Counted from the stretch's first letter, positions 1-11,441 are shown. The stretch: 49,480 nt of DNA from CAWFSE01 sp963697565 (GCA_963697565.1 CAVOOM010000002.1:1-49480); one strand, 5' to 3'. Notes: generated by a model not told the origin, from the sequence alone. Numbers and translations are program-made.

Positions 1-91
1 TTGTGTTGCATCCTGCCGATAGCGTCGAGGACGTGGATGGGTGAGGCGCCGCGGGCCGGGCGCCGACTGAGGGAAACGGGGGCTCGACCAG

Positions 92-3000
92 ATGCGACTT
101 CTTCCAGACGGAGACGGCCAGCGGGTCGTGCTGTCGGTCAGCGACCTGACCGCGGCGGCGTCCTGCGAGTACGGGCTGCTGCGCGCGCTCGATGTGCGGC
201 TGGGGCGGCTGCCGGCGCTGGAGGCGGTGCCCGATCCGCTGATGGAGCGCGCCGCCGAACTCGGCGACGTGCACGAGCAGCGCGTGCTGGCTCGGCTGAC
301 CGCGGAGGTCGGCGAGGGCAACGTCGCGAACCTGCCGCGGCCCACCTACACCGAAGCGGGCCTCGTCGAGGCGCAGGAGGCCACGCTGGCGGCGCTGCGG
401 GCCGGCACGCCGGTCGTCGCCCAGGGCACCGTTTACGACGGCGGGCTGATGGGGCACCCGGACTTTCTGGTGCGCGTCGCCGATAGCGGCGAGTACGAGG
501 TGTGGGACGCCAAGCTGTCCCGCTCGGCCAAGGTCAGCGCGCTGCTGCAGATCGCCGCGTACGCCGACCTGCTGGCCGCGGCCGGGGTCCCGGTGGCCGA
601 CGTGGCCCGCCTCGAGCTCGGCAACGGGCAGTCCACCGAGCACCGCCTCGACGACCTCATCCCCGCCTACCGCGACCTGCGCGCCCGCGCCGACCGCCTG
701 CTGGCCGCCCACCTCGTGGCCGGCCCGGTGCGGTGGGGCGACGACGCGGTCACCGCGTGCGGCCGCTGCGACGCGTGCGAGGCGGAGGTCAAGGCGCACC
801 GCGACCTGCTGCTGGTCGCCGGCCTGCGGATGACCCAGCGGGCGAGGCTGCGGGCGGCCGGCGTGACCACGATCGAGCAGCTCGCCGAGCACACCGGCCC
901 GGTGGCCGGCGTCCCCGCGGCGACCCTCGACAAGCTGCGCGAGCAGGCCGCGCTGCAGGTGGCGCAGGACGAGCGCAGGCCCGCGGCGAGATGCAGGCCA
1001 ACGGCTGGCCAGTCGTCGACTACCGCGTCGTCGACCCCGCGCCGCTGCGGCGGCTGCCCGCGCCGTCCGAGGGCGACCTCTTCTTCGACTTCGAGGGCGA
1101 CCCGCTGTGGACCCCCGACGGCGTCGAGTGGGGCCTGGAGTACCTCTTCGGCGTCCTGCCCGCAGGCGGCGACTTCACGCCGTTCTGGGCGTTCGACCGG
1201 GCCTCCGAGCGCGAGGCGCTGGAAGGCTTCCTCGCGTACGTGGCCGAGCGCCGCGCCGCGTACCCCGACATGCGCATCTACCACTACGCGCCGTACGAGA
1301 CGTCGGCGCTCAAGCGGCTGGTCGGCCAGCACGGGGTCGGGGAGGACCAGCTCGACGACCTGCTGCGCGGCGGGGTGTTCGTCGACCTGTACGCCGTGGT
1401 GCGCCAGGCGCTGCGGGTGTCGCAGCCGTCGTACTCGCTGAAGAAGCTCGAGCCGCTCTACATGTCCGAGCGCCGGGTCGACCTCGACAACGCCGGTGAC
1501 TCGGTCGCGATGTTCGCCCAGGCGATGGAGGCGCGCGAGGCCGGGCAGGACGACGAGGCGGAGCGGCTGCTGGCGGACATCCAGCAGTACAACGAGTACG
1601 ACGTCGAGTCGACCCGCGCGCTGCGCGACTGGCTGCTCGCCCGGCGCGATGAGGGCGGCGGCGGCGATGGCGGGCCCGTAGGTGTGGGAGATGGCGACCC
1701 CGCAGGTGACGGCGGCGCAGACCCGGTCGAGCCGCCCGAGACCGAGGCCGTGGAGCGGCTGACCGAGTTGGCCGATGCGTTGGCCGACTCAGACGGCCGC
1801 AGCGTCGACGAGCAGGCCCTGCGGATGGTGGCCGCCAGCCTCGGCTACCACCGCCGCGAGGACAAGGCGTTCTGGTGGGAGCACTTCCACCGATTGTCGG
1901 CCCCGGTCGAGGACTGGAGCGACGACCGCGCGGCCTTCATCCCGGACGAGGTCGAGGCCGGCCCGTGGAGCGAGAAGAAGGGCAACACCCTGCCGCGCCG
2001 CACGCTGCGGCTGGTCGGCTCGCTGCCGGCCGGCACCGAGATCGTGGCGGGCTGGGACTGCAAGACGGTGTACGCGGAGCCGCTGCCCGCGCACGTGGTG
2101 CTCGACGGCGACCTGGTCCGCGAGATCGGCGGCCGCGGCAAGGTCGTGGCGGTCGGGGTCGGCCGGGACGGGCTCGATGAGGTGACCGTGGAGGAGCGGC
2201 TGCCCAAGGGGGCCGAGCCGCACGACCACCTGCCGGTCGCCCTCGTGCCCGGCGACCCGATCGGCACCGGCGTGCTGAGGTCGGCCCTGGCCGAGCTCGC
2301 CGAGCGGGTGATCGCCCTGGGCACCACGGACACCCCTGACGCCGCCCTCGACGTGCTGCGGCGGCGCCCCCCTCGTACGGCGTCGGCGCTGCCGGCCCTG
2401 GGCGCGGCCGGGGCGCAGGCCGCGATCACGGCCGCGCTGCGCGACCTCGACCGCTCGTACCTCGCGGTGCAGGGGCCGCCCGGGCACCGGCAAGACGCAC
2501 ACCGCGGCGCAGGTGATCGACGCGCTGGTGCGCGACGGCTGGAAGGTCGGGGTGGTGGCGCAGTCTCACGCCGTCGTGGAGAACCTGCTGCGCAAGGCCC
2601 TCGAGATGGGGGTGCCCGCCGCCAGCGTCGCGAAGAAGGCCAAGCAGGGCGCGGATCCGGCGTCGATGCCGTGGCGGGGCGGGGCCGACGACATCGAGGC
2701 GCTGCTGGGGGCCGCGGGCGGCTGCCTGATCGGCGGCACGGCCTGGACGTTCGCCAACGCCAACACCGTGCCCCGGGGCGCGCTGGACCTGCTGGTGATC
2801 GACGAGGCCGGGCAGTTCAGCCTGGCCAACACCCTGGCCGTCTCGCTGGCGGCGCAGCGGCTGCTGCTGCTCGGCGACCCCCAGCAGCTGCCGCAGGTCT
2901 CCCAGGGCACCCACCCCGAGCCGGTCGACGCCTCCGCCCTCGGCTGGCTGATGCAGGGCCACGCGACGCTGCCGGACGGCTTCGGCTACTTCCTGGCCGA

Positions 3001-3607
3001 CACCTACCGGATGCACCCGGTGCTCACCGAGTCGGTGTCGCGGCTGTCGTACGAGCGGCGGCTGCGCTCGGTGGAGCCGATCACCACCGCCCGGCTGCTG
3101 GAGGGCGTCGAGCCGGGGCTGCACGTCGTCGAGGTCGACCACCAGGGGCGCGCGGTGGCGTCGCCGGAGGAGGCCGACGCGGTGGCGGCGCTGGCGGAGT
3201 CCCTGCTCGGCAAGCCGTGGGTGGGGGGCGCGGGGCACGAGCCGCGGCCGCTCGGGCTCGAGGACGTCCTCGTGGTCGCCCCGTACAACGCGCAGGGGGC
3301 CGAGATCAGGCGGCGGCTGGCCGCGGCCGGCTGCTCGGCGATCCGGGTGGGCACGGTCGACAAGTTCCAGGGCCAGGAGGCCCCGGTCGTGATCGTGTCG
3401 ATGACCGCGTCCTCGCCCGAGGACGTGCCGCGCGGCATGGACTTCCTGCTCAACCGCAACCGGGTCAACGTCGCCGTCAGCCGGGCCCAGTGGGCGACGT
3501 ACGTGGTGCGGTCGCCGCGGCTCACCGAGTACCTGCCGGCCGCGCCCGTCGGACTGGCCGAGCTGGGGGCGTTCCTCGGGCTGCAGGACCCCTCGCTGCG
3601 CCGGTAG
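92..3607 (+). CDS. TM0106-family RecB-like nuclease fused to SF1 DNA helicase (two frameshifts)
   Basis: About 1,170 residues once repaired. The N-terminus has a PD-(D/E)xK nuclease signature (GHPDF with Asp124, then WDAK with Asp139 and Lys141) and a CGRCDAC cysteine pair recalling Cas4/AddB-type Fe-S nucleases. A middle RNase H-like segment begins FFDFEGDP. The C-terminus is an Upf1/Dna2-like SF1 helicase: Walker A GPPGTGKT, Walker B VIDEAGQ, GDPQQLPQV, VDKFQGQE and NRVNVAVSRA. Two indels break it: a lost base near 980, and an extra G near 2480 inside the Walker A codons (CCCGGGCACC where CCCGGCACC is expected). Translation resumes perfectly each time, so these are probably sequence errors. 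The family is inferred to act in DNA repair or nucleic-acid defence; its substrate is unknown. Start ATG 92 is the first in frame. Confidence 0.85.
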
Positions 3608-3916
3608 CGAGCCCTCTGGGCCCTGCCTCAAGGGCGAAGTGACGTTTCCGCAGAGGCCCGAGAGCCCTCGAGGGCGCTCCTGAGGGCCGATTCTGTCGGA
3701 CCCCCTCCCTATCCTGGGTCTGTGAACAGGGGAGCGCAGGCATTCGGTGCGCAGGCAAGGCCGCTGGGCCATGGCCGGCAAGATTTCGCCGCTCCAAGGT
3801 TGTCGCACCCATGCGCTAAACTGCGTAGTGCAGATAGAGAGATGGCGCGCTAACCAGGCGCCGGGGCCGAGGAGAGGGCCGGATCGCCGGCCGATCGAGG
3901 GGAAGGGGACGGGCAG
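3608..3916. other. Intergenic region upstream of the YbjN-like gene
   Basis: 309 bases with no convincing gene. A perfect 12-base palindrome GCCCTCGAGGGC lies at about 3663-3674, shortly after the helicase stop, but has no T-tract to make it a clear terminator. A possible -10 hexamer TAAACT is at 3817-3822, ahead of the GAAGGGG ribosome-binding region of the next gene. No matching -35 element is obvious. Confidence 0.35.
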
Positions 3917-4426
3917 ATGAACCAACACCAAGAGACCGCGGGGGAGCGGCAGATGCCGCACCTCCTGATGTCGCACGTGGAGCGCTGCCTCCAGGACATC
4001 TGGGAGCAGCACGAGCTGCACACCGACGCCGACGGCGACTGGCCGTACCGCTGGGGCACGGCGGCGTGCTGGGTGCGCCTCGTGGTCGACCAGGCCCAGT
4101 CCTGCGTGCGGGTCTTCGCCCACGCCGCCCACGGCGTCAAGGGCAACGCCGCGGTGCTGCGCGAGCTCAACGACCTCAACTCCCGCGCCCGGTGGGTGCG
4201 CTTCGTGCTGTACGGCGACTCGATCGCCGTCGAGGGCGAGCTGCACTGGACCGAGGTCGACCGCGCCTCGCTCGACCGGGTGATGCGCAACGTGGCGATG
4301 GCGGCCGACGACGTCGGGATGCTCTTCGCCACCGTGCACGGCGGCCAGACGCCGTTCCCGCCCGAGGGGCAGGCCGACGCCGAGGACGAGCTGGCCCTCG
4401 GCGACGACGACGAGGAGGCCGCGTGA
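3917..4426 (+). CDS. YbjN domain-containing protein
   Basis: 169 residues resembling the actinobacterial YbjN family, whose fold is related to type III secretion chaperones. Recognisable parts are the central stretch RWVRFVLYGDSIAVEGEL and, earlier, AAHGVKGNAAVLRELNDLN. The tail is very acidic (ELALGDDDEEAA). There is no signal peptide or membrane segment, so it is probably cytosolic. The family's biochemical role is unsettled. ATG 3917 follows a GAAGGGG Shine-Dalgarno. The stop TGA overlaps the GTG of the next gene by four bases, so it is probably translationally coupled to the ADP-ribosylglycohydrolase. Confidence 0.75.
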   Translation: MNQHQETAGERQMPHLLMSHVERCLQDIWEQHELHTDADGDWPYRWGTAACWVRLVVDQAQSCVRVFAHAAHGVKGNAAVLRELNDLNSRARWVRFVLYGDSIAVEGELHWTEVDRASLDRVMRNVAMAADDVGMLFATVHGGQTPFPPEGQADAEDELALGDDDEEAA

Positions 4427-5961
4427 CCACGACCCAGACCAAGGCCCTGTCGAGCGGGCAGCTCGACCGGGCCGCCGGCGTCCTGCTCGCCACGGCGTGC
4501 GGCGACGCGCTGGGCGCCGGGTACGAGTTCGGGCCGGCGATGGCGCCGGGGACGCCCGTCGCGATGATCGGCGGCGGGCTGGGCGGGTTCGCCCCCGGCG
4601 AGTGGACCGACGACACCTCGATGGCGGTCGCCGTCGCCGAGGCCGCGGCGGCCGGGCTCGACCTGCGCTTCGCCGAGGGCCTCGACGCGGTGGCCGCCGG
4701 CTTCGCCCGGTGGTACGCCGAGGGGCCCAAGGACGTGGGGGTGCTGACGTCCGCGGTGCTGTCCCGGGCCGGGGCCCGCAGCGGCACCCCGGCCGCGGCC
4801 GACCTGGTCGCCGCGGCGGCCGAGGAGTACGAGCGGATCGGCCGGGCGGCCGGCAACGGCGGGCTCATGCGCACAGCGGCTGTCGCGCTGGGCCACCTGG
4901 CCGACGCCGGCGCCGCGGCGGACGCGGCCCGGGCCGTCTCCGACCTCACCCACGCCGAGCAGACCAGCGCCGAGGCGTGCGTGATCTGGACGCTGGCGAT
5001 CCGGCACGCGGTGCTGCACGGCACCTTCGACGGGGTGCGCGGGGCGCTGGCCCAGCTGCCGGCCGACCGGTCGGCGTACTGGGCCGAGCGGCTCGACGAG
5101 GCCGAGGCCCGCGACCCGCGGACGTTCAGCAAGAACGGCTGGGTCGTCGGGGCCCTGCAGGCGGCGTGGTCGGCGATCACCCGCACCCCGGTGCCCGAGG
5201 ACGACCCCGGGCGGGGCTCGTTCGCCGCCGACCACCTGCGCCTGGCGCTGGAGGCCGCGGTGCGGGTCGGCCACGACACCGACACGGTGGCCGCGATCGC
5301 CGGCGGCCTGCTGGGCGCCCGGTGGGGCGCCTCGGCGGTGCCGCTGCAGTGGCGGCGCGAGGTGCACGGCTGGCCCGGCTACCGCGCCCGCGACCTGGTC
5401 CGGATCGGCGTGCAGGCCGCGGCGCGCTCGGTGAGCGGCGGCGCGGGCGACGAGGACGGCTGGCCGGTGGGCGCGCGCGTCTCGTACTCGCAGTGGGACC
5501 GGACGGATGCCGCGGGGGTGCACCCGCTCGACCCCCAGGTGCTGCTCGGCGGGGTCGAGCGGCTCTACGCCCTGCCCGAGGGCGTCGACGCCGTGGTCAG
5601 CCTGTGCCGGCTCGGCGCCGAGGAGGCGCCCGCGCCGGGGGTCGAGCCCCGCGACCACGTCGAGGTGTGGTTCAAGGACGCCGGCCGGCATGGCAACCCG
5701 CACCTGGAGTACGTCATCGACCAGGCCGCCCGCGCGGTCGCCGCGCTGCGCGCCGAGGGCCGCACCGTGCTGCTGCACTGCGTGGCCGGCGCGAGCCGCA
5801 CCCCGACGGTGGCGGCGCGCTACTCGACGGTCGCCTTCGGCGCCGACCCCGAGACCGCGATGGACGAGGTGCTGGCGGCCCTGCCGCACGCCCACCCCAA
5901 GTGGGAGCTGCAGGAGGCCCGCATGGCCCTGGGCGGACGCGCGGCCGATCTGGCTGGGTGA
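4423..5961 (+). CDS. ADP-ribosylglycohydrolase fused to a dual-specificity phosphatase domain
   Basis: 512 residues with two catalytic modules. Residues about 10-330 are a DraG/ARH-type ADP-ribosylglycohydrolase. It has the early metal-binding motif EWTDDTSMA (Asp63, Asp64), a GNGGLMRTA motif, and the late metal site GHDTDTVAAI (Asp285, Asp287). Residues about 350-500 form a small protein-phosphatase fold with the Cys-based signature HCVAGASRTP (Cys453), matching HCxxGxSR of dual-specificity/tyrosine phosphatases. All key residues are present in both modules. The first module should remove ADP-ribose from a protein or nucleic acid; the second should remove phosphate. A joint substrate is inference. 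GTG 4423 is chosen for the GTGA overlap with the YbjN stop. No frameshift is seen. Confidence 0.85.
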   Translation: MTTTQTKALSSGQLDRAAGVLLATACGDALGAGYEFGPAMAPGTPVAMIGGGLGGFAPGEWTDDTSMAVAVAEAAAAGLDLRFAEGLDAVAAGFARWYAEGPKDVGVLTSAVLSRAGARSGTPAAADLVAAAAEEYERIGRAAGNGGLMRTAAVALGHLADAGAAADAARAVSDLTHAEQTSAEACVIWTLAIRHAVLHGTFDGVRGALAQLPADRSAYWAERLDEAEARDPRTFSKNGWVVGALQAAWSAITRTPVPEDDPGRGSFAADHLRLALEAAVRVGHDTDTVAAIAGGLLGARWGASAVPLQWRREVHGWPGYRARDLVRIGVQAAARSVSGGAGDEDGWPVGARVSYSQWDRTDAAGVHPLDPQVLLGGVERLYALPEGVDAVVSLCRLGAEEAPAPGVEPRDHVEVWFKDAGRHGNPHLEYVIDQAARAVAALRAEGRTVLLHCVAGASRTPTVAARYSTVAFGADPETAMDEVLAALPHAHPKWELQEARMALGGRAADLAG

Positions 5962-6018
5962 CCGGCAGAGGTCTGGGCACGGGCCCCCACGGCAAGCCGA
6001 TTCGGGCATGATCGCGTC

Positions 6019-7193
6019 GTGGACGCTGTTCCGTTCGGCAGCCTGGCGACAACGGATTTGTCCGTTGACCGGATCTACGAGGCAGGCCCGTTCAGCGACG
6101 TGCGCGCGGATCCGCTCCACGTGATGCTCCCGGTCGGGAACCAGGGAGGATTCAGATTCCAGGGGTCTGCGCCTAATCCGAAGCTCGTGGTCATGTACAC
6201 GACGGGTGGCGTCCCCGAATGGCCGGACGAACTCGATGAGACCACCGGCACAGTCACCTACTACGGCGACAACCGGCACCCGGGTCGCGCCCTTCATGAC
6301 ACTCAGCGAAGGGGCAACCAGATCCTTCGCGAGGCCTTTCTCCGGATGCATGGTGGAGACGTCGACAGGGAGTCCCTCCCCGTCTTCCTTCTCTTCGAAT
6401 CGGTTGGGGGCACCAGGGATGTGCGATTCCGGGGGCTCGTGGTCCCAGGCTCTCCTCATCTGGACCGCGATGAGCAGCTGAGCGCCATCTGGCGGATGGA
6501 GGGGGGCGAGCGTTTCCAGAACTACCGTGCGAAGTTGACGGTGCTCGACGTTGCGGTCGTCACGCGCGTGTGGATAGCAGGAGATCCTGGCGGGCAACCC
6601 ACACACGGCTCACGCGCCCGAGGCGTGGCGCGATTGGGTCCGTCACTTCCGCATACAGGGCGCTCGCCGCCCCGGCGGTGAGTCCAATCAGGTCCAAGGA
6701 CGAGCAGCTCCCGGCCGCCGGTGACACCGAGGGGTGGGCGCTCTTGCGTTCCATCTACGCGGAGTTCAGCGTGCAGCCCGTGTTGTTTGAGAAGACGGCC
6801 GTTGCCCTGGCGCAGTTCGCGGTGCCGTTGCCAACCGCCATGGACGTCACCCGGCCCTCCGCCGATGGCGGTCGCGACGCTGTTGGGGCGATGCGCATTG
6901 GCCACACGCGTGATCCGGTGTGGATCACGCTGGCACTGGAGGCCAAGTGCTATCAGCCCGGACAGACGGCCGTCGGCGTGAAGGACATGTCCCGTCTCAT
7001 CTCAAGGCTGCGCTACCGCGACCTCGGGTTCATGGTCACCACGTCGTACGTCGGTCGTCAGGCTTACGAGGAGATCCGCGAGGACCGTCACCCGGTCGTG
7101 GTCCTCAGCGGCGGGGACATCGTGGCGGACCTTCGACGGCAAGGCATTCGGACGCCCGTTGAGTTCGCGCTCTGGGCTCGCCAAATCGCCTGA
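6019..7193 (+). CDS. AspBHI-like modification-dependent restriction endonuclease (frameshifted)
   Basis: The N-terminus (RIYEAGPFSD, LPVGNQGGFR, TYYGDNRHPG) matches the AspBHI N-terminal domain, an SRA-like fold that reads 5-methylcytosine-type bases. The C-terminus is an Mrr-type nuclease with TRPSADGGRDA, LEAKCYQPG (Asp and Glu-x-Lys) and LISRLRYRDLGFMVTTSY. The frame changes twice by +1: near 6580, and between about 6640 and 6660. The linking stretch ILAGNPHTAHAPEAWRDWV is read in the middle frame. Start GTG 6019 lacks a good Shine-Dalgarno. G+C is visibly lower than in flanking genes, which suggests acquisition by transfer. The expected role is cleavage of modified foreign (phage) DNA. 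The two shifts could be sequence errors or real inactivation; both domains are otherwise intact. Confidence 0.8.
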
Positions 7194-7234
7194 TTCAAGG
7201 GCTCGACCTGCCCAGCGACGTACCCCAGCGCTGC

Positions 7235-7932
7235 TCACGCCGCGCGGCGGCCGTCTTCGCCCACCGGCCACACCGGGTCGACGCCGGAGGCGTCGCCGCC
7301 CACGGAGGTGAACCACTCCGCGAAGTGCGTCGCCCACTCGCGGTGCCACGCGGCCTGGCGGCGCATGGCCTCGGCGGGCGTCCACGCCGACCAGCCCACG
7401 AGCGCGTCGAGCGCGCGCGCCACCTCGACCGCGGCCTTGCGCGTCGGCCAGGGCCGAGTGCGCGTCGGTGAGCGTGACGCCGAAGCGCTCGACCGCGTCG
7501 CCCAGCGTCTTCTTGCCGCGGCGGTAGCGCTCGGCATGCCGCCACAGCACCAGCGGGTCGAGCACCGGCCCGAGCGGCATCGGGGGAAGCCCGTGCCGGC
7601 GCAGCTCCGCGGCAAGCAGCGTGAGGTCGTACGAGGCGTTGTACGCGACCACGACGCCACCCTCGTCCCACAGCCGCTCCAGCGCCCAGCGGACCTCCCA
7701 CGCGACGTCGCGGGCGGGCGCCCCCTCGGCGCGGGCCCGCTGCGTGGTGATGCCGTGGATGGCGGTCGCCTCGGCGGGGATCGGCACGCCCGGGTCGGCC
7801 AGCCAGGTCAGCGCCTCGCCGCCGTGCGGGCACCACCGCCGCCGTCACGATCCGCGCGGTGCGCGGGTCGGCCGACGTGGTCTCCAGGTCGAAGCCGACC
7901 AGCTGGCGGTCGGCCAGCGTCTGGGTGCCCAT
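7235..7932 (-). CDS. DEDDh-family 3'-5' exonuclease (DnaQ/epsilon-like, frameshifted)
   Basis: About 230 residues. The DEDDh motifs are visible: FDLETT (Exo I, Asp and Glu), VVAYNASYDLTLL (Exo II, Asp) and DAHSALADA (Exo III, HxAxxD). AIHGITTQRA is also typical of this exonuclease family. Two indels split it, near 7825 (after RIVTAAVV) and near 7440 (after HSALADAQ). The C-terminal tail FAEWFTSVGG ends at TGA 7235-7237. It should degrade single strands or RNA/DNA ends 3' to 5'. It is a stand-alone enzyme, not a polymerase subunit, judging by length and context. The 41-base gap to the convergent restriction gene shows no terminator. Confidence 0.8.
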
Positions 7933-8072
7933 GGCACTCCCCGTCCTTCGCGCCCGGGCCCCCGTGGCCCGGACACCATCAACGTAGGCCGGGGGTCCGA
8001 CCAATCACCGGATGCCGCGCGGGCGCGCGGCCGATGATGGGCTGCACGAGGCCACGAGAGCGGGGGAGCGCC

Positions 8073-8188
8073 ATGGGCGACCGGATCGAGTACGCGTGCG
8101 AGTACTGCGGATACCGCGGCCGCGCGCCGGAGGGCGCCGACGTCGACCGCATCCAGTGCCCGATGTGCGGCGAGCCGGTGGTCCCGGT

Positions 8189-8192
<4 letters not shown>
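8073..8192 (+). CDS. 39-residue rubredoxin-like zinc-ribbon protein
   Basis: A tiny ORF starting at ATG 8073 behind GCGGGGGAGCGCC, a good Shine-Dalgarno. The protein carries two zinc knuckles, CEYCGYRG and CPMCGEP, spaced 20 residues apart, which is the layout of a rubredoxin-like zinc ribbon. It is too short for any further domain. Its last four bases overlap the end of the convergently transcribed kbl. Function is unknown; such ribbons often act as protein- or nucleic-acid-binding modules. Good start context and the paired cysteines support it as real. Confidence 0.65.
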
Positions 8193-9389
<1,197 letters not shown>

Positions 9390-9390
9390 C

Positions 9391-10424
9391 TCAGGCCTCC
9401 GACCAGTCGAGGACGACCTTGCCGCACTGCCCGGCGGCCGCGGTGTCGAACGCCTCGGCGTACGCGGAGTACGGGAAGCGGTGCGTGATCACGGGGGAGA
9501 TGTCGAGCCCGGCCTCGATGAGGACGCTCATCGCGTACCAGGTCTCGAACATCTCCCGGCCGTAGATCCCCTTGATGGTGAGCATCGAGGTGATCACCCG
9601 GATCCAGTCGAAGGTGATCTCGCCGGCCGGCAGCCCGAGCAGCGCGATCCGCCCGCCGTGGGCCATCGCGCCGATCATCTGGTGCAGCGCGGCCGGCGCG
9701 CCGGACATCTCCAGGCCCACGTCGAAGCCCTCGCGCATGCCGAGCGCCCGGGTCACCTCGTCGAGGTCGGCCTTGGCGACGTTGACCGTGCGCGAGACGC
9801 CCATCGTGTGCGCCAGCGCGAGCCGGTCGTCGCTGATGTCGGTGATGACCACGTGCCGCGCGCCCGCGTGCCGCACCACCGCCGCGGCCATGATGCCGAT
9901 CGGCCCGGCGCCGGTGACGAGCACGTCCTCGCCGAGGACGGGGTACTTCAGCGCCGAGTGCACCGCGTTGCCGAACGGGTCGAAGATCGCCGCCACGTCG
10001 GGGTCGAGGTCCGCGCGGGTGCCGCCACACGTTGGTCGCCGGCACCACGACGTACGACGGCGAAGCCGCCATCGCGGTTGACGCCGACGCTGACGGTGTT
10101 GGGGCACAGCTGGCGGCGGCCGGCCCGGCAGTTGCGGCACTGGCCGCAGACGATGTGGCCCTCGACGCTGACCAGGTCGCCGACGGCGACGCTGTCGACG
10201 CCCGGGCCGAGCTCGGCGATCCGCCCGGCGATCTCGTGGCCGATGATGAGCGGCGGCTTGAGCGTCGCGGCCGCCCAGGCGTCCCAGGAGCGGATGTGCA
10301 GGTCGGTGCCGCAGATGCCGGTGCGCAGCACGCGGATCAGCACCTCGCCGGCCCTGGGCACCGGCTCGGGGACGTCGCGCAGCTCCAGCCCGGGGCCGGC
10401 CTGCGCCTTGACGAGAGCCTTCAC
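9391..10424 (-). CDS. tdh: L-threonine 3-dehydrogenase
   Basis: Zinc-dependent medium-chain dehydrogenase oxidising L-threonine to 2-amino-3-ketobutyrate with NAD+, feeding kbl directly downstream. Visible motifs: GICGTDLHI (catalytic Cys), GHEIAGRI (zinc ligand His and Glu), the structural zinc cluster CGQCRNCRAGRRQLC, IFDPFGNAVH, the Rossmann glycine motif VTGAGPIGIMA, and GIYGREMFETWY near the C-terminus, which is characteristic of Tdh. Length about 344 residues. Two small insertions near 10022-10060 break the frame between GGFA and YVVVPATN. ATG 10424 is the natural start. Confidence 0.93.
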
Positions 10425-10489
10425 CGTCGGCCTCCGATCCCGGCGCCGCTCGCCGCCGCGTCGACCATTTCTGCTTGATCAACACCCTA

Positions 10490-10512
10490 GGGGGGTGGGG
10501 GCGGGGCGGGGG
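10490..10512 (+). other. G-quadruplex-forming tract in the tdh/methyltransferase divergent region
   Basis: Four consecutive G runs (6, 5, 4 and 5 G) separated by single bases T, C and C. This is a textbook intramolecular G4 pattern with one-base loops on the plus strand, 66-88 bases upstream of tdh and about 75 bases upstream of the divergent methyltransferase. Such tracts are predicted to be very stable. Whether it folds or regulates either gene is inference. Confidence 0.55.
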
Positions 10513-10586
10513 CTGGCTTGCCTGGGGCCGGGCCGCGACGGGCCGCGGCCTTGACAGGGGCGGCAACGGCGCCGGGACCATGCGGC

Positions 10587-11431
10587 ATGGACCCCCAATC
10601 GCGGCCTGACCCCCGGCCGCGCCTCGCCAGCCTCTTCGATGCCGTCGCCGAGACGTACGACGCGACGGGCGTCGAGTTCTTCGGCCCGATCGCGACCGGG
10701 CTGGTGTCGCTGCTGGAGCCGCGCGCGGGGGAGCGGGTCGCCGACATCGGCTGCGGCCGCGGGGCGTTCCTGCTGCCCGCGGCCGAGGCGGTCGGCCCCT
10801 CCGGGACGCGTCGACGGGATCGACCTGTCGCCGGCCATGGCCGCCTCCGCCGCCGCTGCGGCCGAGCGCCGCCGGGCTCGCCGCACGTCGAGGTCGCCGT
10901 CGGCGACGCGCAGGAGCCGGCGCTGCCGGAGGCGTCGTACGACGTGCTCGGCTCCTCGCTGGTGCTCTTCTTCCTGCCGCATCCGGCCGAGGCGCTGGCC
11001 GCGTGGCACCGGCTGCTGGCCGCCGGCGGGCGGCTCGGGGTGTCGACGTTCGGCCCGCAGGACGACGTGTGGCACGCGATCGACGAGCTGTTCACGCCGT
11101 ACCTGCCGCCGCAGATGCTGGACGCGCGCACGTCCGGTCAGGCGGGGCCGTTCGCCTCGGACGCCGGGGTCGAGGCGCTGGTCGGCGGCGCGGGCTTCGA
11201 CGACGTGCGGACCGTGACCCATGACCTCGAGGTGCGCTTCGCCGGAGCCGAGCAGTGGCACGCGTTCTCCTGGTCGACCGGCCAGCGGGCGATGTGGGCG
11301 GCGGTGCCCGAGGACGCCCGCGCCGACGTACGCGCGAAGCCGCGGCCGCGCTGCTGGAGGACGCCCGCGCCGAGGACGGCTCGTGCGTGCTGCGCCAGCA
11401 GGTCCGCTACACCCTGGGTGTGCGCCCGTAG
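10587..11431 (+). CDS. SAM-dependent class I methyltransferase (frameshifted)
   Basis: About 280 residues. Motif I VADIGCGRGAFLLPAA binds S-adenosylmethionine; GIDLSPAMA (acidic motif II), VEVAVGDAQEP and SLVLFFLPHPAEALAAWHRLLAAGG follow in the UbiE/Methyltransf_11 order. Three frame changes are needed: near 10805 (extra base), near 10880, and near 11335, where the C-terminus continues as EAAAALLEDARAEDGSC and ends at TAG 11429-11431. The substrate cannot be read from the sequence. No RBS is obvious before ATG 10587, so the start is the best of several. Confidence 0.75.
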
Positions 11432-11441
11432 GTTGGGGTGC

